DNA from: Bradyrhizobium sp. ARR65
GTDB lineage: Bacteria > Pseudomonadota > Alphaproteobacteria > Rhizobiales > Xanthobacteraceae
Assembly (NCBI RefSeq): GCF_000472385.1
Contig: NZ_AWZU01000009.1
Location: forward strand, 62,204-126,203
Direction: 5' to 3'
DNA: 64,000 bases
Shown here piece after piece: positions 48,749 to 58,559 of the stretch. The notes under the pieces are model-generated. The model worked only from the letters and a program-made list of their open reading frames with translations, ran no database searches and was not told the origin of the DNA. The first letter of the stretch is position 1. Each line of letters begins with the position of its first letter. The position numbers and the translations under genes were made by a program.

Positions 48749-50812
48749 ATGAACTACGGTATCGCGTTTACGCCGCTTGTTCCCTCGCTCGTGCTCTGGA
48801 TCGCGATCGGCGCGATCGTCGTGGTGGCGGCGGTGCTTCTGGTCGCACGTGCGCGGGGCGCGGCGGTGCGCGTTGCGGCGCTTGCGCTCATCGTGCTGGC
48901 GCTCGCCAACCCGTCATTCACCCGCCAGGACCGCGAACCGCTGAGCTCGGTGGTCGCGGTCGTGGTCGACAAGAGTCCCAGCCAGAATTTCGGCGACCGT
49001 AACAAGCAGACCGAACAGGCCCGCACCGAACTCGTCGACGCCTTGAAGAAGATCAAGGGGCTGGAGGTCCGCGTCGTCGAAGCCGGACAGGCAGACGGCG
49101 AGACGGACGGTACCCATCTGTTCGGCGCACTGTCCTCGGCGCTGTCGGACGTTCCGGTCGATCGCGTCGCCGGCGCGTTCCTGGTCACCGACGGGCGCGT
49201 GCACGACATTCCCGCCAATGCCAGCGCGCTGGGCTTTCAGGCCCCCGTCCACGCCCTGGTCACTGGAGCGAAGAACGAACGCGACCGCCGCATCGCCGTG
49301 ACCGCCGCGCCACGCTTCGGCATCGTCGGGCAAACGCAGACCATCACGTACCGGCTCGACGACCAGGGCGTGACCGGCGAGCGCGCCAAGGTCACGATCC
49401 GCCGCGATGGCGAAACTATCAGCGAGCGCACCTTGCAGAGCGGCCAGACCTCGAGCGTCGACGTCGACATCAAGCATGAGGGGCCGAACATCGTCGAGAT
49501 CGAGGCCTCGCCGCTGGAGAACGAGCTCACGCCCGTGAACAACCGCGCGGTGGTTGCGATCGACGGCGTGCGCGACAAGTTGCGGGTGCTGCTCGTCTCC
49601 GGCGAGCCGCATTCGGGCGAGCGCACCTGGCGCAACCTCTTGAAATCGGACGCCAGTGTCGATCTCGTGCATTTCACCATTCTGCGCCCGCCCGAAAAGC
49701 AGGATGGCACGCCGATCAATGAATTGTCGCTGATCGCCTTCCCGACCCGCGAATTGTTCCAGCAGAAGATCAACGAATTCCAGTTGATCATCTTCGATCG
49801 CTACGCGCGGCAAGGCGTGCTGCCGGTCGCCTATTTCGACAATATCGCGCGCTATGTGCGCTCGGGCGGCGCGGTGCTGGTCTCGGCGGGTCCCGACTAC
49901 GCCTCCAACACCAGCATCTGGCGCACGCCGCTGGATTCGGTGTTGCCGGCGGAGCCCGTTGGCGTCACCGAAAAGCCGTTCTACGCGCACCTCTCCGATG
50001 CCGGCAAACGTCATCCGGTGACGCGCGGGCTTGAAGGGTCGGCGAGCGAGCCGCCGCATTGGAGCCGCTTCTTCCGCACGGTCGATACGCGCAATGCAAC
50101 CACGGCGCCGGTCATGACCGGGGCCGACGGAAAGCCGCTGCTCCTCCTGTCGCATTACGGCGAGGGACGTGTCGCGCTGCTGCTGACCGACCATATCTGG
50201 CTATGGGCGCGCGGCTACGAGGAGGGCGGCCCTCATCTCGATCTGTTGCGGCGCATGTCGCATTGGCTAATGAAGCAGCCGGATCTCGACGAAGAAGCAC
50301 TGCGCCTGAAGGTTCAAGGTCACGATCTTGAAGTGATCCGCCAGACCATGGCCGACAGCGTCTCGCCTGTCACCGTGACCTCCCCGTCCGGCGCCACCAA
50401 GGAGTTGACGCTCAGCGAGGGCGAACCGGGCCAATGGCGCGCGACGCTGCCGGCGAGCGAGCTTGGGCTGTGGCAGGCGACGGATGGCACGCTGAAGGCG
50501 CTGATCAATGTCGGCCCCACCAATCCCAAGGAATTCTCGGAAGTCACCTCCACGACCGATACGCTGAAGCCGCTCGCGCAAGCGACGGGCGGCGATGCGA
50601 GGCGCGTCGCGGACGGGTCAAGCGTCGAGTTGCCGCGCATCGTGGGCGTGCATTCGTCCGGCGTTTTCCATGGCGAAGGCTGGATGGGTGTACGGATGCG
50701 CGATGCCAGCGTCGTCAAAGGCGTCGGCGTGCTGCCGATCTTTGCCGGGCTGATCGGGCTCTTGTTGCTGCTCGGCGCGTTCGCCGCGACCTGGCTGCGC
50801 GAGGGGCGTTGA
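48749..50812 (+). CDS. Large membrane protein with MIDAS-like motif, fourth gene of the MoxR module
   Basis: The 687-residue protein has two N-terminal transmembrane helices, a motif VVVDKSPSQNF (DxSxS, VWA-like) near residue 72, a beta-rich middle with Ig-like character (TQTITYRLDDQGVTGERAKV), a glutamine-amidotransferase-like part (LRVLLVSGEPHSGERTWRNLL, YVRSGGAVLVSAGP) and a C-terminal anchor helix. It resembles the large VWA membrane proteins next to DUF4159 genes in alphaproteobacteria. It most likely forms a complex with the previous three. Specific role unknown. Confidence 0.85.
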   Translation: MNYGIAFTPLVPSLVLWIAIGAIVVVAAVLLVARARGAAVRVAALALIVLALANPSFTRQDREPLSSVVAVVVDKSPSQNFGDRNKQTEQARTELVDALKKIKGLEVRVVEAGQADGETDGTHLFGALSSALSDVPVDRVAGAFLVTDGRVHDIPANASALGFQAPVHALVTGAKNERDRRIAVTAAPRFGIVGQTQTITYRLDDQGVTGERAKVTIRRDGETISERTLQSGQTSSVDVDIKHEGPNIVEIEASPLENELTPVNNRAVVAIDGVRDKLRVLLVSGEPHSGERTWRNLLKSDASVDLVHFTILRPPEKQDGTPINELSLIAFPTRELFQQKINEFQLIIFDRYARQGVLPVAYFDNIARYVRSGGAVLVSAGPDYASNTSIWRTPLDSVLPAEPVGVTEKPFYAHLSDAGKRHPVTRGLEGSASEPPHWSRFFRTVDTRNATTAPVMTGADGKPLLLLSHYGEGRVALLLTDHIWLWARGYEEGGPHLDLLRRMSHWLMKQPDLDEEALRLKVQGHDLEVIRQTMADSVSPVTVTSPSGATKELTLSEGEPGQWRATLPASELGLWQATDGTLKALINVGPTNPKEFSEVTSTTDTLKPLAQATGGDARRVADGSSVELPRIVGVHSSGVFHGEGWMGVRMRDASVVKGVGVLPIFAGLIGLLLLLGAFAATWLREGR

Positions 50813-50840
50813 AACCGTCAGACGGCAAGCGGGCCTCGCA

Positions 50841-51353
50841 CTATTTCGCAAAATCCCAGTCGGGGCGGATCGCCCCGGAGACGCCCTCAAAGGCATTATC
50901 GGCGAGTTCGGCGACCAAGAGCCGATCGTAGTCGACCGGTCCCGGCATGGTCGCCCTGCCCTTCGGCACTTTCCTGAAGCCAACCTGGCTGTAGTAGGGC
51001 TCGTCGCCCACCAGCAGCACAAGGCCATGGCCTTTGGCCTTCGCCTCCTTGAGCGCGCGCTCGAGCAGCGCGCGCCCGACACCGCGGCCGCGAAACGGCG
51101 GCTCGACGGTGAGCGGCCCAAGCAGCAGAGCCTTGGTATCGCCGACGCAGATCGGTAATTGCCGCACCGACCCGACCAGGAGCGTGCCGATACGGGCGGT
51201 GAAGGAGAGATCGAGCAAATGGTCGACATGCTCGCGCAGACGGTAGGCGCTAAGCACGAAACGGCCGGGGCCAAAGGTGCGTTCGAGCAAGCGTTCGATC
51301 GCCTGGGCGTCCTTCGGGTCTTCCGGCGCGATGGTCAGGGACAAATCATTCAT
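50841..51353 (-). CDS. GNAT-family N-acetyltransferase
   Basis: The 170-residue protein has the GNAT fold: DAQAIERLLERTFGPGR, LLLGPLTVEPPFRGRGVGRALLERAL (acetyl-CoA loop RGRGVG) and GDEPYYSQVGF. It resembles YhbS-type acetyltransferases. The substrate is not known. I start at the ATG at 51353; upstream codons are antisense to the next gene. It converges on the MoxR module. Confidence 0.88.
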   Translation of the reverse strand: MNDLSLTIAPEDPKDAQAIERLLERTFGPGRFVLSAYRLREHVDHLLDLSFTARIGTLLVGSVRQLPICVGDTKALLLGPLTVEPPFRGRGVGRALLERALKEAKAKGHGLVLLVGDEPYYSQVGFRKVPKGRATMPGPVDYDRLLVAELADNAFEGVSGAIRPDWDFAK

Positions 51354-51423
51354 GCGAACGCGCCTTAGCATCCGCAGCGCGTGCGGTCCATTGCCCCACA
51401 CGCCCCAAATGAACCGAAACGCA

Positions 51424-52359
51424 TCAGGACTTGTTGACGGGCGGCTGCGAGAGATAGGCAAGCAGCTTCATTTCGCGTCGCCCCCGCGTCACGGTGTCGA
51501 GCACGAGCCCCGAGGAGACTGAAAGGATCGCCACGATCATGAGGCCGGTCGACAACACCGCGGTCGGCAGGCGGGGAACGACTCCTTGTTCGAGATAGGT
51601 GATGAAGATCGGGATCGCGAGCCCGACCGACACCAATGCCAGGAAAATGCCGATGGCGGTGAAGAATCGCAGCGGCTTTTCCGAGCGGTAGAGTTTGAGG
51701 ATGGTACCGAGAATCCGAAAACCGTCGCGCCAAGTATTCAGCTTGCTGAACGAGCCCTCGGGGCGAGCGAAATAGGGCGTCTCGACCTCCGCAACAGGCA
51801 GCGCCAGTTCGAGGGCGTGGACCGTCAATTCGGTTTCGATCTCGAAACCATCCGACAGCACCGGGAAGGACTTGACGAAACGGCGCGAGAACACCCGATA
51901 GCCGGACAGAATGTCCTTGAAGGCCTGGCCGAACACCGAGGACAGGAAGCTGGTCAACATCCAGTTGCCGGTGCGGTGGCCCCGGCGATAGGCGGCTTGG
52001 ACCTGATCGACTCGCAGCCCCACCACCATGTCGAGATGCTCATGCACCAGCCGCTCGATCATGCGCGGCGCGCTCGGCGCGTCGTAGGTGGCGTCCCCAT
52101 CCACCAGCACGTAGACGTCCGCGTCGACGTCGGCGAACATGCGCCGCACCACATGCCCTTTGCCTTGCCGCCGTTCGCTGCGCACGGTCGCCCCGGACTC
52201 ACGGGCGACAGCCGCGGTCCGGTCGCGCGAATTGTTGTCGTAGACATAGATTTCCGCAGCAGGCAGCGCCTTGCGAAAATCACCGACCACGGTCGCGATC
52301 GCCGCCTCCTCGTTGAAGCAGGGGATCAGAACGGCAATCCGCAGCGATGACAGGCTCAT
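51424..52359 (-). CDS. Polyprenyl-phosphate-type family-2 glycosyltransferase
   Basis: The 311-residue protein has a GT-A domain (IAVLIPCFNEEAAI, YVYDNNSRDRT, VLVDGDATYDA with the metal-binding DGD) and two C-terminal membrane helices (FFTAIGIFLALVSVGLAIPI and LSTGLMIVAILSVSSGLV). This layout is that of dolichol-phosphate-mannose-synthase-like enzymes that load a sugar on an undecaprenyl carrier. It could supply the GT39-like enzyme at 4338, but the genes are far apart. I start at the ATG at 52359. Confidence 0.88.
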   Translation of the reverse strand: MSLSSLRIAVLIPCFNEEAAIATVVGDFRKALPAAEIYVYDNNSRDRTAAVARESGATVRSERRQGKGHVVRRMFADVDADVYVLVDGDATYDAPSAPRMIERLVHEHLDMVVGLRVDQVQAAYRRGHRTGNWMLTSFLSSVFGQAFKDILSGYRVFSRRFVKSFPVLSDGFEIETELTVHALELALPVAEVETPYFARPEGSFSKLNTWRDGFRILGTILKLYRSEKPLRFFTAIGIFLALVSVGLAIPIFITYLEQGVVPRLPTAVLSTGLMIVAILSVSSGLVLDTVTRGRREMKLLAYLSQPPVNKS

Positions 52360-52465
52360 TTTCGAAAACGTCCGTCCATGGAGGTGCACCAGGCCCCCGG
52401 CTGCATATCACGACCAGAGCCTTGGCCGCCCCTCCGACAGGCTTATCATCCACTGCCACGTGACA

Positions 52466-52957
52466 TCACCGCCACGTCGCAATGGTTGGCTTACCCTCAA
52501 GCACTTCCGCTATCCGCAGGCGCGTACCTTTGGTGGTGCCCTCCGGGAGGGCATCGGGCGCGAAGAAGCCGCAGGCGGCAATTTCGCGATTGGGCCCGGG
52601 CAGGCGGTCCTGGCGGTAGCTTCTGACCACATAGACCACGACATGGTCGCGTCGGGACACGTGGCTGTTGAAGAATACGCCGTGCAGCGCCGGCGGCGCG
52701 GCAAGCTCGATGCGTCCCTCCTCCATCAATTCGCGTTTCAGCGCCTCCGTGAGGCTCTCGCCGACCTCGACGCCGCCACCCGGCAGATGCCAGCCGGAGA
52801 CATAGCTGTGCAAGACCAGGAAGATGCGGTTCTCGCCGTCCAGCACCACGGCACGCACGCCCAGCGTCATACCGCGGGCGAAGCGCCAATAGAAGTGAAA
52901 CAGCCGCCGTAGCCACGGCTCCATCCGCCTTCGCAAGCCCTCCCCCTTGCCCGTCAT
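52466..52957 (-). CDS. Nudix hydrolase
   Basis: The 163-residue protein has a Nudix box GGVEVGESLTEALKRELMEE followed by GRI where the consensus has xGU, so the last Gly is replaced by Arg. The metal-binding RELMEE is complete. HSYVSGWHLPGGG precedes it. It probably hydrolyses a nucleoside diphosphate derivative, substrate unknown. The N-terminus is basic with a helix WLRRLFHFYWRFARGM that may touch the membrane. Confidence 0.85.
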   Translation of the reverse strand: MTGKGEGLRRRMEPWLRRLFHFYWRFARGMTLGVRAVVLDGENRIFLVLHSYVSGWHLPGGGVEVGESLTEALKRELMEEGRIELAAPPALHGVFFNSHVSRRDHVVVYVVRSYRQDRLPGPNREIAACGFFAPDALPEGTTKGTRLRIAEVLEGKPTIATWR

Positions 52958-52976
52958 GCGTCTCCCCCGTCGGCGT

Positions 52977-53065
52977 TTACAGTTGCGCCGGCGCCAGTGG
53001 CTTGCGAATAGATGAGCATTCGGAAAGGTCTCACGTGGTAGCCATGCAATCGCTTACAGTTGCGC
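52977..53065. repeat. 12-base direct repeat in the Nudix/metallophosphoesterase gap
   Basis: TTACAGTTGCGC occurs at 52977-52988 and at 53054-53065, 77 bases apart. The second copy is 13 bases before the metallophosphoesterase ATG. It could be a pair of binding sites or chance. Confidence 0.45.
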
Positions 53066-53078
53066 GACAGGGGATTGG

Positions 53079-53969
53079 ATGACGGCCACCTTCACCCTTG
53101 CACATCTGTCGGATCCGCATCTGCCGCCGATGCCCGCGCCGCGCCTGTCCGAGCTCATGGGCAAGCGTGCGCTGGGCTATCTCAACTGGACGCGTAATCG
53201 CCATAAATATCACCGTCGCGACGTGCTTGATGCCCTGGCCGCGGACCTCAAGACGCAGGCGCCCGACCACATCGCAGTCACCGGCGATCTCGTCAATCTC
53301 GCGCTGAGCGCTGAATTTGCGCCTGCGGCCCGCTGGCTGCAGTCGATCGGCAGGCCCGAGCAGGTGACCGCCATCCCCGGCAATCACGACGCTTATGTGC
53401 GCGCGACCAGCCATTGCTTTGATCAGATCTTCGCGGACTATCTGCGCGGCGACGCGGCCACGGCCAATGCGCGCTTTCCGTCGCTGCGCCGGCGCGGTCC
53501 GCTTGCGCTGATCAGCCTCTCCTCCGCGCTGCCGACGCCGCCGTTCTTCGCGACCGGCACGCTGGGGCGCGGCCAGCTTGCGGCGCTCGCAAGCTTGCTC
53601 GACCAATTGTCCGCCGAACCGCTGTTTCGCGTGCTCCTGGTGCATCATCCGCTGCGCTCGGATTCCTACATCAAGCGGCTGACTGATGCGGCCGGACTGC
53701 GCGCCATCCTGCGCCGGCACGGCGTACAACTGATCCTGCACGGTCACGACCACATTCACTCCACCATCTGGATCGACGGACCGGACGGCAAGATTCCCGC
53801 CATCGGCGTGCCGTCGGCCTCTGCGCTTCCCCATGGCCGCCATCCCGCCGCCGCATACAACCTGTTCTCGATCGCACGCGAGGGCAACGGCTGGCGCTGC
53901 GAGCAAATCGTGCGCGGCATGAACGAGACACTGCACGTTGTGGAGCTCAATCGCACGCGGTTGATATAA
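53079..53969 (+). CDS. Calcineurin-like metallophosphoesterase
   Basis: The 296-residue protein has the five metallophosphoesterase motifs in order: LSDPHL, TGDLVN, IPGNHD, VLLVHHPL and HGHDH. These hold a dinuclear metal site. The class includes cAMP phosphodiesterases of the CpdA type, to which the spacing is similar, but also general phosphodiesterases. It is divergent from the Nudix gene; the gap holds a 12-base direct repeat. Confidence 0.9.
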   Translation: MTATFTLAHLSDPHLPPMPAPRLSELMGKRALGYLNWTRNRHKYHRRDVLDALAADLKTQAPDHIAVTGDLVNLALSAEFAPAARWLQSIGRPEQVTAIPGNHDAYVRATSHCFDQIFADYLRGDAATANARFPSLRRRGPLALISLSSALPTPPFFATGTLGRGQLAALASLLDQLSAEPLFRVLLVHHPLRSDSYIKRLTDAAGLRAILRRHGVQLILHGHDHIHSTIWIDGPDGKIPAIGVPSASALPHGRHPAAAYNLFSIAREGNGWRCEQIVRGMNETLHVVELNRTRLI

Positions 53970-53978
53970 GGCTCTCTC

Positions 53979-54019
53979 GTCATTCCGGGACGATGCGTAG
54001 CATCGAACCCGGATTGACG
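53979..54019. repeat. Half copy of a CGTCATTCCGG-type repeat
   Basis: CGTCATTCCGGGACGATGCGTAGCATCGAACCCGG is the left half, and TGACGG the very end; the middle and most of the right arm are missing. It separates the metallophosphoesterase gene from a converging hypothetical gene. Confidence 0.7.
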
Positions 54020-54028
54020 GTGGGCATC

Positions 54029-54580
54029 CTACAGATTCTGCAAGGCAGCAACCAGCGCGAGCGCGAACAGCGCCAGCGCGCCGAGCACGAAGCCGAACGC
54101 GAACACCCAGAAGCCATGGCGCCGCCGCTTCTCGGCCGCGATCGGCTTGGGCGCCGGCGTCGCGGCCAGCGCATGTTCGCGCTCGATCATGCGGCGGGCG
54201 ACATAATCGGTCACCGCCTCGACGATGGCCGGCACGTCGTGCGACTCCGCAAGCACGATGCGGCCAAAGCGCGTGTCCTGTACGAAGCGGTAGATGCGCT
54301 TGTCGCGTCCCATCACGATATGGGCCACAACATCGATCCATAACCGCGGCGTTTCGCCCTGGCTGATGCCGCGATCGAACAGATCGATCTCTCCTGGCAC
54401 CTGCGCGAACACGGGATCGAGCGCCTCGTTCAGGATTTCCAGCCGCGCCACTTCCGCATCGCGCAGATCGACCACGACACCGGTGCGGTCGGCGGCCTCG
54501 ATCCGCGCCTTGCGGAGCGCATCGCGCAAGCTGATCGGCCGGCTCTCGGCTGTGCTTTGCGTAGTTTGCGCCTCTGACAT
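54029..54580 (-). CDS. Hypothetical tail-anchored protein
   Basis: The 183-residue protein has no recognised domain. Residues 1-150 are soluble and charged (ALRKARIEAADRTGVVVDLRDAEVARLEIL, IDVVAHIVMGRDKRIYRFVQ); residues about 158-180 form one transmembrane helix (FWVFAFGFVLGALALFALALVAAL) at the C-terminus. It looks like a conserved genus-level protein exposed to the cytoplasm and anchored by its tail. No function is proposed. Confidence 0.75.
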   Translation of the reverse strand: MSEAQTTQSTAESRPISLRDALRKARIEAADRTGVVVDLRDAEVARLEILNEALDPVFAQVPGEIDLFDRGISQGETPRLWIDVVAHIVMGRDKRIYRFVQDTRFGRIVLAESHDVPAIVEAVTDYVARRMIEREHALAATPAPKPIAAEKRRRHGFWVFAFGFVLGALALFALALVAALQNL

Positions 54581-54745
54581 CTGACGGCCTTAAAAAGGTG
54601 GGTTTTGACCCCATTAGCCTATCAGTAACCAGAACCCGCGCAAAGCAGCTTTATTCTCAAGGACTTATCTCCCTGGGGATGAAAAGGCAAACGGCCCCAC
54701 CCGGGGATCCGGATGAAGCCGCCTGCCTTGGGCATTTTATTTCTG

Positions 54746-54794
54746 GAGCATGATCCTATCGGAAAACCGGTACCCACTTTTCCGGATCATGCTC
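54746..54794. repeat. Palindromic intergenic repeat, GCATGATC type (copy 3, best preserved)
   Basis: GAGCATGATCC (54746-54756) and GGATCATGCTC (54784-54794) are exact inverses, with CGGAAAA and TTTTCCG as an inner pair. It follows the DUF4170 gene stop by 20 bases and could act as its 3' hairpin. The rest of the gap 54581-54813 shows no gene. Confidence 0.85.
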
Positions 54795-54813
54795 TACCCG
54801 GCCATGAGGCCTG

Positions 54814-55026
54814 TCAGGCCGCCGCGATGCGGCTGGGCTCCTCCACGATCGAGAAGCGCACGCCGGCCTTGTGACGGTGTTCTTCCGACACCTCGCGCCA
54901 GCAGTCCTCGGCTTCCTTGCGGGTCTTGAATGGACCTTTGACCTGGGCCGAGCCTTCCACGAGCTTGTGGAAGTTCATCGAGCCGAACTCACCGCCAATC
55001 ACCCAGAAATTGCTGCCTTTGGTCAT
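54814..55026 (-). CDS. DUF4170 small protein
   Basis: The 70-residue protein has the DUF4170 pattern: NFWVIGGEFGSMNFHKLV, VKGPFKTRKEAEDCWREVS and RFSIVEE. It is a small alpha+beta protein of unknown role found in alphaproteobacteria. It is read in the same direction as aceA, 18 bases after the aceA stop, so the two may share a transcript. Confidence 0.85.
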   Translation of the reverse strand: MTKGSNFWVIGGEFGSMNFHKLVEGSAQVKGPFKTRKEAEDCWREVSEEHRHKAGVRFSIVEEPSRIAAA

Positions 55027-55043
55027 GATCTCCTCCTCAAAAG

Positions 55044-56351
<1,308 letters not shown>

Positions 56352-56368
56352 TTTTCTCTCCACAATCG

Positions 56369-56395
56369 TGACAGTGCATTGCGAAATGCGTGTCA
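56369..56395. promoter_or_regulatory. Palindrome in the aceA leader, candidate regulator site
   Basis: TGACAGTGCATT (56369-56380) faces AATGCGTGTCA (56385-56395), with a one-base offset between the TGACA and GCATT blocks. It begins 18 bases from the aceA ATG. TGTCA recurs three more times at 56476-56499, near the regulator start, in an AT-rich stretch (TTTTGTAAATTTTGTCACAAAT). The divergent ScfR-like protein is the likely binder. Confidence 0.5.
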
Positions 56396-56525
56396 GGAGG
56401 TAAACGCGAATCAGGTCAATAAGTACAGTTTCCTTGCTTTTGATTGGTGATGCGATGTAACATACTCGCCCGTGTCAAATGTCATTTTGTAAATTTTGTC
56501 ACAAATATAGGTCAATGAGACTGCC

Positions 56526-57971
56526 ATGCCTGGCGATACCGGAAAGAAGCTGTTCGTCGGTCCGCGCTTCCGCCGCATCCGCCAGCAGCTCGGCCTGTCC
56601 CAGACCCAGATCGCGGAAGGACTCGGCATCTCGCCGAGCTACATCAACCTGATCGAGCGTAACCAGCGCCCGGTCACGGCGCAGATCCTGTTGCGGCTGG
56701 CGGAGGCCTACGACCTCGACCTGCGCGACCTCGCCACCGCGGACGAAGATCGTTTCTTCGCCGAGTTGAACGAGATCTTTTCCGACCCCCTGTTCCGCCA
56801 GATCGAGCTGCCCAAGCAGGAATTGCGCGACCTCGCCGAGCTCTGCCCTGGCGTTACCCATGCGCTGCAGCGGCTCTACGCCGCCTATACCGAGGCGCGG
56901 CGCGGCGAGACGCTGGTGGCGGCGCAAATGGCCGACCGCGACGTCGCCAGCCGTTTCGAGACCAATCCGATCGAGCGCGTGCGCGAGCTGATCGAGGCCA
57001 ACCGCAATTACTTCGCCGAGCTCGAACAGTCCGCGGAAAATCTGCGCGACGAACTGAACGCGCCCGCCGAGGGCCTCTATGGAGCCCTGGTCGCACGGCT
57101 GCGCGAAAAACATTCCATCACCACCCGCATCATGCCGGTCGACGTGATGCGCGAGACGCTGCGCCGGTTCGACCGCCACCGGCGGCAGCTTCTGATTTCC
57201 GAGCTGGTGGACGGCTCGGCGCGCACTTTCCAGCTTGCGTTCCAGATCGGCCTTGCCGAATGCGCCCCCCTGTTCGAGACCCTGGTCGGCCGCGCCGGCG
57301 CACTGGATGACGCGCCGCGCCGGCTCTACCGGATTACGCTCGCGAACTATTTTGCGGCCGCGGTGATGATGCCCTACCAGGCTTTCCTCTCCGCGGCCGA
57401 AGCACTGAGCTACGACCTGCACGTGCTGGCGCAGCGGTTCAATGCGGGCTTCGAGCAGGTCTGCCATCGCCTGACCACACTGCAGCGCCCGAACGCGCGC
57501 GGCATTCCCTTTTTCATGCTGCGTGTCGACAATGCCGGCAACGTCTCCAAGCGCTTCTCCTCCGGCACCTTTCCGTTCTCGAAATTCGGCGGCACCTGCC
57601 CGCTGTGGAACGTGCATTCGACCTTCGACACCCCGGACCGGCTGCTCAAGCAGGTGATCGAACTGCCTGACGGCACGCGTTATTTCTCCATCGCGCAGAT
57701 GGTGCGCCGCCCCATCGCGCCGCATCCTTTGCCGCAGCCGCGTTTTGCGATCGGTCTGGGTTGCGAGATCCGCCATGCGTCAAAACTCGTCTACGCCGCC
57801 GGCATGGATCTGGAGAAGACGGAAGGCACGCCGATTGGCGTCAACTGCCGCCTCTGCGAACGCGAAAACTGCAGCCAACGCGCCGAGCCCCCGATCACGC
57901 GCACGCTGATCTTGGACGAGAACACGCGGCGGGTGAGCTCATTTGTGTTTTCCAATGCAAGGGAGCTGTGA
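56526..57971 (+). CDS. ScfR/RamB-type regulator, XRE HTH with ImmA-like and short-chain-acyl domains
   Basis: The 481-residue protein has an XRE helix-turn-helix at residues 12-68 (FRRIRQQLGLSQTQIAEGLG, PSYINLIERNQRP), an IrrE/ImmA-like middle part (about 160-330) and a C-terminal domain with four cysteines (CRLCERENCSQRAEPP). This architecture is the ScfR/RamB family, which in other bacteria controls the glyoxylate shunt and propionate or acetate use. Divergence from aceA supports the same job here. The sensed ligand may be an acyl-CoA. Confidence 0.9.
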   Translation: MPGDTGKKLFVGPRFRRIRQQLGLSQTQIAEGLGISPSYINLIERNQRPVTAQILLRLAEAYDLDLRDLATADEDRFFAELNEIFSDPLFRQIELPKQELRDLAELCPGVTHALQRLYAAYTEARRGETLVAAQMADRDVASRFETNPIERVRELIEANRNYFAELEQSAENLRDELNAPAEGLYGALVARLREKHSITTRIMPVDVMRETLRRFDRHRRQLLISELVDGSARTFQLAFQIGLAECAPLFETLVGRAGALDDAPRRLYRITLANYFAAAVMMPYQAFLSAAEALSYDLHVLAQRFNAGFEQVCHRLTTLQRPNARGIPFFMLRVDNAGNVSKRFSSGTFPFSKFGGTCPLWNVHSTFDTPDRLLKQVIELPDGTRYFSIAQMVRRPIAPHPLPQPRFAIGLGCEIRHASKLVYAAGMDLEKTEGTPIGVNCRLCERENCSQRAEPPITRTLILDENTRRVSSFVFSNAREL

Positions 57972-58114
57972 GGGCCTTCGCTGCCCACATCACACGCCAC
58001 CGTGATATCCCGCGCATGCGGGCTATCAAGTACGCCGCGCTCTCTCAAGAGCACCATTGCCGTCTCTGGGAATACTGGATGGCCGTCTTCGCGGGCCATG
58101 ACCAGCCATTGCGC
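57972..58114. other. Intergenic remnant after the ScfR gene
   Basis: The 143 bases contain GATATCCCGCGCATGCGGG and other hairpin-like pieces but no convincing frame. It resembles decayed repeat DNA. Nothing else is seen. Confidence 0.35.
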
Positions 58115-58408
58115 TCACGCCAGCGTATGCACGATCACCGGGCCGGCGACTGCGGTCGTAGGGCCGACCAGCAGGGGCGCGAGATTTTGCTCGCCCCAGG
58201 CGAGCGCGCGCCGGTTCGCCTCCTCGGCCTGCTCGTATTTGTTGAAGATGCTGATCGCCGTGACCGTGTCGTCGCCGGCATAGACGACATAGTAACCCAT
58301 AAAGCCCTCAACGTCGCTGATGATGGGAATGGCGCCCTCCTTGATCCGGCGCGCCAGCTCCTCGGCACTTCCCGCTTTTGCCTTGGCCTGACGGATCGCG
58401 GCATACAT
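58115..58408 (-). CDS. Small ABM/dimeric alpha-beta-barrel protein
   Basis: The 97-residue protein starts MYAAIRQAKAKAGSAEELARRI and has ISDVEGFMGYYVVYAGDDTVTAISIFNKYEQAEEANRRA, the pattern of small dimeric alpha-beta-barrel proteins of the antibiotic-biosynthesis-monooxygenase type. These are monooxygenases or binding proteins; no substrate can be inferred. An excellent AAGGAGGAACCC lies before the ATG at 58408, which fixes the start even though the frame is open further upstream. Confidence 0.82.
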   Translation of the reverse strand: MYAAIRQAKAKAGSAEELARRIKEGAIPIISDVEGFMGYYVVYAGDDTVTAISIFNKYEQAEEANRRALAWGEQNLAPLLVGPTTAVAGPVIVHTLA

Positions 58409-58559
58409 GGGTTCCTCCTTCCGGCTTGTCGATAATGAGGCGCGTCTTGCCTGCGCGCTTGGTGTCTCCAGCGTACTCCATGCGGTACTTCCGATCCACG
58501 TGACACGGAGCGCCTGATGCAATTTTCCGAGCGCCTGTCCGACGCCGCGCCTCGAAGGA

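Noticed and set aside
56499..57776. 425-codon frame opposite the ScfR-type regulator
   Set aside because: Antisense shadow of an HTH regulator with clear domain motifs.
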